Assembly: GCA_017548245.1 (NCBI GenBank) | Contig: JAFYMU010000042.1 | Location: 1-9,727, forward strand | Length of the DNA: 9,727 nt | Source of the DNA: Kiritimatiellia bacterium | GTDB taxonomy: Bacteria; Verrucomicrobiota; Kiritimatiellia; RFP12; DVOR01 | Direction of reading: 5' to 3' | Shown here: positions 4,532 to 9,727 of the stretch, in pieces | Layout: each line of letters opens with the position of its first letter | Numbering within the stretch: the first letter of the stretch is position 1 | Position numbers and translations under genes: made by a program | Notes under the pieces: generated by a model | Database searches by the model: none | The model's input: the letters and a program-made list of their open reading frames with translations, nothing else | What the model was told of the DNA's origin: nothing

Positions 4532-5515
4532 ATGTTTAAGTGGCAAAACGGAACTCTTTGGGAAAATCTTGAAACCCCGACCCGTGGCATTGAATTGACG
4601 CGCAATGGGTGGGGTAGCCCTGCGGTGATGTCGCAAATTCCCCAGGACGATGTGCCGGGTATTTGGTTGTTGAACGAGGAAACGGGTGGCTTGCCGCCGA
4701 TGGTGCAGCGTTTGTTCATCGCGAATGGCCCCGTAAAGTTGTTGATGCAGGGCGGCCGAACCGTTGGCGCAAAGTATGAAGACGCCTATGCCGAATATGT
4801 GTTGTTGATGGGCGTGGCTCCTGATGATTACACGGCACCGCGCGAACAGCAGGCGCGCGAGGTCTTTGACAACTTGGACAAGTTGCTCAAGACCGAAGGG
4901 TTTGCCTTCCCAGATGTGGTGCGTACGTGGCTCTACTTGGACAAGCTCTTGGAATGGTATGACGTGCTCAACCGTGTGCGTGATGAATTCTTTGAAACGC
5001 ACAATATCTTCGGTGGCTTTGTGCCGGCGAGCACGGGCATCGGTTGTGCGAACTCGTTGGGCGCGGCCATGATTGCAGGGGCTATCGCAATGCGTCCGAA
5101 GGATGAACGCGCCACGAAGGCGATGTTGGATTCGCCGTTGCAGTGTTCGGCCCTCGATTATCGAAGCAGCTTTAGCCGCGCGGCAGAAATTGTCAATCCG
5201 GAATGGCGCACGGTCTTTGTGTCGGGTACGGCGAGTATCGAACCCGGCGGCGAAACGGTTCACCATGATGATGCCGACAAGCAGATTGCCCTCACGATGG
5301 ATGTGGTTAAGGCAATCTTGGAAACGCGCAACATGACCTTCAAGGATTCGGTTCGTGCGATTGCTTACATCAAGCGTCCTGAGGATCGTCCGGCATGGCA
5401 GCGTTGGTTGGAGGCAAACAACCTTCCTGCGGATTACGCACAAGAGATTATCGCCGATGTCTGTCGTGATGACCTCCTCTTTGAATTGGAATTGGATGCA
5501 ATTGCACGCGTCTAA
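4532..5515 (+). CDS. Two-domain Rid (YjgF) superfamily protein, chorismatase (FkbO/Hyg5)-like
   Basis: A 327-residue protein with no signal peptide, so probably cytosolic. It contains two Rid-type folds: roughly residues 60-165 (with VVRTWLYLDKLLEWYDVLNRVR) and 225-327. From memory the pattern matches the chorismatase family: ASTGIG in mid-protein, SGTASIE at 231-237 followed by ETVHHDD and a conserved Q, and the C-terminal DVCRDDLLFELELD (309-322). Chorismatases remove the enolpyruvyl group of chorismate to give dihydroxycyclohexene carboxylate (FkbO) or 3-hydroxybenzoate (Hyg5, XanB2). Counting back from the conserved C-terminal Glu320, the position of the RidA substrate-binding arginine carries a glutamate, so ordinary imine deaminase activity is unlikely. 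The Shine-Dalgarno GGAG (4520-4523) lies 8 nt before the ATG. The gene sits 36 nt after the cytochrome gene. The superfamily is firm; chorismatase activity is a hypothesis. Confidence 0.75.
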   Translation: MFKWQNGTLWENLETPTRGIELTRNGWGSPAVMSQIPQDDVPGIWLLNEETGGLPPMVQRLFIANGPVKLLMQGGRTVGAKYEDAYAEYVLLMGVAPDDYTAPREQQAREVFDNLDKLLKTEGFAFPDVVRTWLYLDKLLEWYDVLNRVRDEFFETHNIFGGFVPASTGIGCANSLGAAMIAGAIAMRPKDERATKAMLDSPLQCSALDYRSSFSRAAEIVNPEWRTVFVSGTASIEPGGETVHHDDADKQIALTMDVVKAILETRNMTFKDSVRAIAYIKRPEDRPAWQRWLEANNLPADYAQEIIADVCRDDLLFELELDAIARV

Positions 5516-5529
5516 AGCGTGGATCTAAC

Positions 5530-6273
5530 GTGTCATTCAATCGTCTTCTTTTGATTATCCTCCTTTGTATCGGTGGCGTTGGGCAAAGCCTCTTCGCCAC
5601 CGATGCGCGTCCTAAGACCTTACGCGCCGAACCCCAACAGCGCGATGATTACAACTGGGCCGAACGCCATGAGGCGGTTTTGGCTCGTCACCGTTTGGTC
5701 TCGCCAGAGATTGTCTTTATTGGCGATAGCATTACCCATCATTGGGGTGGCGAACCCCTCGGTAAGCGCCGCGTGGCGCCCGAGAGTTGGGATGCGCTCT
5801 TTGCCCCCTCTACCGTTTCCAACCTTGGCTTCGGCTATGACTACGCTGATAATGCCTACTATCGCGTGGAGCAGGGGGAACTTGATCAGATCGCGCCGCG
5901 CCTCATCCTTATCAACATCGGCACCAACAACTTGGGCCATCGCGGCGATTCGCCTGCGGTTTGTGCGGCACATGTGGTCGCCTTGGTGCAGTTAATCCGA
6001 ACCCGACAGCCGCAAGCACAACTCTTGGTGTTGGGTATTTATCCGAGACGCGAACCCCATTTGCGTGATGCCATCCTCGAGACCAACGCGCGTCTTGCAC
6101 AAGCTTTGACGGGTGAGCGCATCACCTTTGTGGATGTGGGTGCGGTGTTGGCTGGGGACGATGGGCTTGCGTTACCGCGTTATTTCCGTGATACGGTTCA
6201 CCCCAATGCCGCAGGGTATGCACGGTTAGCAACCGAATTGCGGCCATGGGTACTTCAATTGGGAGCCGAGTAA
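5530..6273 (+). CDS. Secreted SGNH/GDSL-family hydrolase
   Basis: A 247-residue exported esterase-type protein. The GTG at 5530 is chosen as start because it leads straight into a good signal peptide (residues 1-23, ending SLFA); the ribosome-binding site is poor (only GGATC nearby), which fits translational coupling to the gene ending 14 nt upstream. SGNH blocks are all present: I with the nucleophile Ser67 in FIGDSIT, II with the glycine in NLGFGYD (98-104), III with GTNN (131-134), and V with Asp221 and His224 in DTVHPNAAGY. The layout resembles the platelet-activating-factor acetylhydrolase-like branch, often acetyl-esterases acting on sugars or lipids. A periplasmic deacetylase or esterase is the likely role; the substrate is unknown. 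The next gene starts 1 nt after its stop. Confidence 0.9.
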   Translation: MSFNRLLLIILLCIGGVGQSLFATDARPKTLRAEPQQRDDYNWAERHEAVLARHRLVSPEIVFIGDSITHHWGGEPLGKRRVAPESWDALFAPSTVSNLGFGYDYADNAYYRVEQGELDQIAPRLILINIGTNNLGHRGDSPAVCAAHVVALVQLIRTRQPQAQLLVLGIYPRREPHLRDAILETNARLAQALTGERITFVDVGAVLAGDDGLALPRYFRDTVHPNAAGYARLATELRPWVLQLGAE

Positions 6274-6274
6274 G

Positions 6275-7408
6275 ATGCATTTGAATGTTGCAGCAGCGTT
6301 GATTTTGAATGAGGCAGGCGAGGTCCTTTGCGTGAAACGCGGGGCTTCAAAGTTCGCCTCCACCGCCTTTAAGTGGGAATTCCCTGGAGGCAAGATTGAA
6401 GCGGATGAGACGCCCGCTCAAACCGTGGTGCGCGAAGTGGCCGAGGAACTCGGCATCGCGATTGAAGCAATTGCTGATGGTCCCGTGGTGGAGCACACCT
6501 ATCCTGAATTTTCAATCACCTTGCACAGCATCTTATGTGTGCAAGTCGATGCGCAACAACCGACCTTGCGCGAACACACCGATTTAATCTACTGCGCACC
6601 CGACCAATTGTGGTCACTTGAATTTGCTGAAGCCGACCGCCCCTTCTTGCGCTTTTTGCGCGAAAAGGCCTTTGGCGGTGCGTTGAAGACGCGCGTCTTT
6701 GGTCGCATGCCTCATTTCTTGGATGCTTGTGTGAGTACGAATGACGAACTCTTGCGGTTGGCCGAAGCGGGCGCGCCCGAGGGAACGTTGGTCGTCTCGG
6801 AGGTGCAGTCGGGCGGTAAGGGGCGCTTGGGGCGTTCGTGGTTGTCCGAACCCGGCCAGGGGCTGCTCTTCTCCTTCCTTGTGCGTCCAGCCTTGCCGCC
6901 TGAAATTGCGGCAACGGTTCCGTTGGTCGCGGGTTTGGCCGTGACGATGGCGTTGCGCGATTTGGGTTATGCCGCAGGATTAAAGTGGCCGAATGATGTA
7001 TTGATTGACGAACGGAAGGTGTGCGGCATTCTCTGCGAAGCGCAGACCTCGGTTCGCGGTATTGAAGGCATTGTGATTGGTATCGGCATCAATACGGGTG
7101 CGGTGCCAGAAGCGGTGGCCTATCGCGCCGTAAGTGTCGAACGCGTGGATCGGTTGGAACTCTTGGCCAAGGTGCTCAAGGTCTTTGAAGCCCTGCACGC
7201 CAAGTGGGTGCAACAGGGGTTGAAGGCGTTGCGGGCCGAACTCGATGCGTGCGACTGCAAGGCCGGAAAGCCAATCATGGTGAAGTTGTCTGAAACCCCA
7301 ACCGAAGGGGTGTCGCGTGGTATTCGCGATGATGGCGCGTTATTATTGGAAACGGCAGAGGGCTCCGTGACGCCGATTGTTTGCGGGGAGATTGTCCAAT
7401 GGGATTGA
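6275..7408 (+). CDS. Nudix hydrolase - biotin protein ligase fusion
   Basis: A 377-residue cytosolic fusion. Residues 1-130 are a MutT-type Nudix domain with a perfect Nudix box at 39-61 (G-x5-E-x7-REVAEELGI), the Mg-binding helix that cleaves nucleoside-diphosphate-X bonds; WEFPGGKIE is typical of MutT/8-oxo-dGTPases. Residues about 140-377 are a biotin--[acetyl-CoA carboxylase] ligase: the ATP/biotin loop GRLGRSW (183-189), KWPND with the biotin-binding Lys237, GILCEAQ, and a C-terminal barrel ending GALLLETAEG and GEIVQWD. The N-terminal winged helix of bifunctional E. coli BirA is absent, so repression of biotin genes is not expected; the Nudix domain takes that position. The ligase half should load biotin onto carboxylase carriers. 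The ATG lies 1 nt after the preceding stop. Both domains look intact with continuous reading, so a frameshift artefact is unlikely. Confidence 0.92.
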   Translation: MHLNVAAALILNEAGEVLCVKRGASKFASTAFKWEFPGGKIEADETPAQTVVREVAEELGIAIEAIADGPVVEHTYPEFSITLHSILCVQVDAQQPTLREHTDLIYCAPDQLWSLEFAEADRPFLRFLREKAFGGALKTRVFGRMPHFLDACVSTNDELLRLAEAGAPEGTLVVSEVQSGGKGRLGRSWLSEPGQGLLFSFLVRPALPPEIAATVPLVAGLAVTMALRDLGYAAGLKWPNDVLIDERKVCGILCEAQTSVRGIEGIVIGIGINTGAVPEAVAYRAVSVERVDRLELLAKVLKVFEALHAKWVQQGLKALRAELDACDCKAGKPIMVKLSETPTEGVSRGIRDDGALLLETAEGSVTPIVCGEIVQWD

Positions 7409-8133
7409 TGAAGGTCGCGCTCTGTGCATTCGCCGCCGTGGTCGGGTGGGGGATGCTCTCGGCAAAAACGGTGATGTGCGAAGGGCGTCAGGCGGAGATT
7501 CCGTTGATGACGCGGCAGTTGCGTGCCGTGCATTTGCGTGATGTCGGGGCGGATCGCCTCTATGGATTGCACTTCCCTGCAACGTTGGAGAATCTCAATC
7601 TCTCGGCGAATGGGTTAGTGGTCTTGCCCGAAGGGTTTATTCCACCACATGTGAAACGCCTTTGGCTCGCCGATAATCGGTTGATGGCCTTGCCGAAAGA
7701 GGTGCTTACGAATCAGGCCTTAATCTATTTGAATCTTGACCGTAATCACTTCACCGAGTTACCGAACCTCTCGCAGACCTCCTTGCGGTGGTTACGTCTG
7801 AATGGGAATCGTTTGAAAACGGTGCCAGTCCTTCCCGATTCGGTGGAACGTCTCTATTTGGCGGGCAACCAATTGCGCGCCTTTCATCAGAAACCGAAGG
7901 CCTTGCGTCAGTTGAAGTTGGCGAATAATCCGATTGAGACGATTGATCCGCAGTTGGGTTGTGGGTTGGAGGAATTGGATTTGAGTGGCACGCGCTTGCG
8001 TCAACTCCCGGAGTCGTTGGAGGGATGGCAGAGCTTGCGCGTGTTGAATTTGGCGCGTTGTCCCTTGGAGGAGGCGGAGAAGGATCGTATTCAGGCCTTC
8101 TTTGATCCGCTGAAAACGTTGGTAATCTTTTAA
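7399..8133 (+). CDS. Secreted leucine-rich-repeat protein
   Basis: A 244-residue protein with an N-terminal signal peptide (about residues 1-22, ending MLSA) and eight to nine leucine-rich repeats of 20-23 residues from residue 41 to the end, each with the core LxxLxLxxNxL (for example LENLNLSANGL, VKRLWLADNRL, LRWLRLNGNRL, LEELDLSGTRL). It contains no enzymatic motif; LRR arcs bind protein or glycan partners, so an adhesin, surface or periplasmic binding role is the best inference. ATG 7399 is preferred because GGGGAG (7385-7390) lies 8 nt upstream; it overlaps the fusion gene by 10 nt. The alternative ATG 7408, which overlaps that gene's stop by one base, is too far from the Shine-Dalgarno. 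Its stop overlaps the next start (TAATG), so translation is probably coupled in both directions. Confidence 0.88.
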   Translation: MGLMKVALCAFAAVVGWGMLSAKTVMCEGRQAEIPLMTRQLRAVHLRDVGADRLYGLHFPATLENLNLSANGLVVLPEGFIPPHVKRLWLADNRLMALPKEVLTNQALIYLNLDRNHFTELPNLSQTSLRWLRLNGNRLKTVPVLPDSVERLYLAGNQLRAFHQKPKALRQLKLANNPIETIDPQLGCGLEELDLSGTRLRQLPESLEGWQSLRVLNLARCPLEEAEKDRIQAFFDPLKTLVIF

Positions 8134-9727
8134 TGAATCGGATGGATGGTATGCAACTTCCCGAACTTCTCGCCCCTGCAGGTTCCTTTGATGCCGCAAT
8201 CGCTGCCTTTACCTATGGCGCAGATGCGGTGTACTTGGGGCTGTCCCGTTTTTCGGCGCGTGCGGATGCGACCAACTTCTCGGATGAAGAGTTGGCGCAA
8301 GTGATTGCCTATGCGCGCAATTTGGAACGTCCCCGCAAGGTTTATGTGACGCTCAATACGTTGATTGAGGCGCATGAAATGGAGGCGTTGTTGCCTTCGT
8401 TGGCTCTGTTGGAAGAGTTGGCAGTGGACGGCGTGATTGTGCAAGACTTGGGGTTGGCCGCGCGTATCCATCGTCAATTCCCCAAGATTCCGTTGCATGC
8501 CTCCACGCAATTGGCGTGCACCTCGTTGGCCGGCGCGCGTGCTTTGAAGGCAATGGGGTTTGAACGCATCGTGACGGCGCGCGAACTCACTTTGGAAGAG
8601 GCCGCAGAGATCGGTCGTCAGGCAGGGGTGGAGATTGAGGTCTTTGTTCATGGCGCGTTGTGTTACAGCATTAGCGGCCTCTGCCTCTTCTCGTCGTTGA
8701 CCACGGGCCGCAGTGGTAATCGTGGCCGTTGCGCCTACTGCTGCCGTCAGGCCTTTCGCGAACAGGATCCCGCGACGGGCGAAGCGGTGTCGGGTCATCC
8801 CTTCTCGATGCGCGACTTGGCGTTGATTGACTGCGGTGAAGCATTGCGAACCCTGCCGTTGGCGAGTTTGAAGATTGAAGGGCGCATGAAGAATCCGCTC
8901 TATGTCGCCGCCGTAACCGATTTGTATCGTCATCTCTTGGATGGCCGTTTGACGCCAACCTTGCGTGCAGAAAAGACGGAGAATTTGCGCACCATCTTCT
9001 CGCGTCCGTGGACAACGTTGTACGCGACCGACACGAAGACGCCTGTTGAGGCCGTGATTGATCCCTTGTGTGTGGGCCATCGCGGGGCGCCGATTGGTAA
9101 GGTCTTGCGTGTGATGCGCGACACGGATGGAATTACGTGGATGACCTTTGATACGGCGCGTGCGATTGAAAAACACGATGGCTTGCAGATTGATCCGCCT
9201 GAAGGAGGCCGTCCCATTGGTTTTGCTGTGTTGAAGTTGCGCGAGAATCGAACCCGAAAGGCGGCGATCACCTTGCCGGCGGGAACGCGTGTGGATGTCG
9301 CTTTGCCGCCCGATGTGAAGGAAGTGCCGCGTGGCGCGGTCGTCTATTGTTCGGCTTCGCAGGCGGTTCGTCGCGCGTTCCCCGTGGCTAAACCGCGCAG
9401 CACGGAACTGCGTTCGCTCAAGCCCGCCGATCTCACATTGACCCTCTCGCCTGAATCGATTACCTTGTCGGGCAATGGCGTTACGGTTTCCACCCCAGCA
9501 ACGCTCACCCCTGCGAAGGATCCGTCGCGAACCGCAGAGGCGGCGCAGAAGTTGCTCTCGCGTTTGGGTGATGATGGCTTCTTCTTGCGGAAGCTCACCT
9601 TGAACGATCAGGGACTCTTCTTGCCCGCAGGGTTGTTGAACGCTACCCGCCGTGCGTGGGCCGAGGAGGCGCGTCAGGCAGGGGAGGGTGATGCAACGGA
9701 TGCGGTGGTTGAGGCGCCTGTTGCAAC
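8133..9727 (+). CDS. U32-family protein, RlhA-like (3' end beyond window)
   Basis: The first 531 codons of a U32 protein; the reading frame is open at the right edge. It begins PELLAPAGSFDAAIAAFTYGADAVYLG, the family N-terminus. The U32 signature at about residues 169-187 (E-x-F-x2-G-A-L-C-x4-G-x-C) is present, with F where the published pattern expects L/I/V/M. Cys177, Cys184, Cys200 and Cys234 match the spacing of the four cysteines that bind an iron-sulfur cluster in characterised U32 proteins; NRGRCAYCCRQAFR surrounds the third. A segment after about residue 275 with GHRGAPIGKV resembles the DUF3656 extension of RlhA, a factor needed for prephenate-dependent hydroxylation of 23S rRNA; TrhP (a tRNA hydroxylation factor) is shorter. 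The annotation 'collagenase' is historical and probably wrong for function. ATG 8133 overlaps the LRR stop; ATG 8142 and 8151 are alternatives, the last preceded by GGATGG. Confidence 0.9.
   Translation, partial: MNRMDGMQLPELLAPAGSFDAAIAAFTYGADAVYLGLSRFSARADATNFSDEELAQVIAYARNLERPRKVYVTLNTLIEAHEMEALLPSLALLEELAVDGVIVQDLGLAARIHRQFPKIPLHASTQLACTSLAGARALKAMGFERIVTARELTLEEAAEIGRQAGVEIEVFVHGALCYSISGLCLFSSLTTGRSGNRGRCAYCCRQAFREQDPATGEAVSGHPFSMRDLALIDCGEALRTLPLASLKIEGRMKNPLYVAAVTDLYRHLLDGRLTPTLRAEKTENLRTIFSRPWTTLYATDTKTPVEAVIDPLCVGHRGAPIGKVLRVMRDTDGITWMTFDTARAIEKHDGLQIDPPEGGRPIGFAVLKLRENRTRKAAITLPAGTRVDVALPPDVKEVPRGAVVYCSASQAVRRAFPVAKPRSTELRSLKPADLTLTLSPESITLSGNGVTVSTPATLTPAKDPSRTAEAAQKLLSRLGDDGFFLRKLTLNDQGLFLPAGLLNATRRAWAEEARQAGEGDATDAVVEAPVA

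Noticed and set aside
2753..5443. 896-codon open frame on the minus strand
   Set aside because: It lies exactly in codon register opposite the cytochrome and chorismatase-like genes and exists because those genes avoid TTA, CTA and TCA codons. The translation is His/Arg-rich with no domain, and the + strand genes have signal peptide, heme motifs and Shine-Dalgarno sites.
8130..9176. 348-codon minus-strand open frame
   Set aside because: Antisense shadow of the U32 gene, whose + strand frame has clear family motifs.

Overview
The window reads as chromosomal DNA of a Gram-negative bacterium. A member of the Planctomycetes-Verrucomicrobia-Lentisphaerae/Kiritimatiellae group is the best guess. 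That guess rests on family recall (a secreted YVTN-propeller/di-heme protein, a secreted LRR protein, a RlhA-like U32 protein, moderately high GC), not on a marker gene, and is weak. All recognised genes are on the + strand. No transposase, integrase, phage gene, CRISPR array, tRNA or rRNA was seen.

Layout. Positions 1-564 hold no convincing gene. About 420 bases there are packed with at least ten back-to-back inverted repeats, mostly with 3-4 nt loops, followed by short tandem repeats. Next is a secreted glycerophosphodiester phosphodiesterase-like protein (565-1449). A 264-base gap with two 9-10 bp-period repeats and a possible promoter leads to rpmI-rplT (ribosomal proteins L35 and L20, 1714-2291), closed by a textbook intrinsic terminator at 2318-2351. 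infC is not next to rpmI.

A 311-base gap (2292-2602) contains the terminator, a heptamer repeat, two candidate very short ORFs, a 10-bp direct repeat and a weak promoter candidate. A very compact gene train follows, with gaps of 36, 14 and 1 nt and then overlaps of 10 and 1 nt: a secreted beta-propeller/di-heme cytochrome c (2603-4495), a two-domain Rid/chorismatase-like protein (4532-5515), a secreted SGNH/GDSL hydrolase (5530-6273), a Nudix-biotin protein ligase fusion (6275-7408), a secreted leucine-rich-repeat protein (7399-8133) and a U32-family protein resembling the 23S rRNA hydroxylation factor RlhA (8133 to the right edge, incomplete).

How they work together: rpmI-rplT is ordinary translation machinery. 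The six-gene train looks like one transcript, but its members do not form a pathway I recognise. Exported products (cytochrome, SGNH hydrolase, LRR protein) alternate with cytosolic ones (chorismatase-like, Nudix-BirA, U32). The items most worth a second look are the hairpin array at the left edge, the Nudix-BirA fusion, the chorismatase-like gene outside any visible biosynthetic cluster, and the family of imperfect 7- and 9-bp tandem repeats that recurs in every longer non-coding gap.
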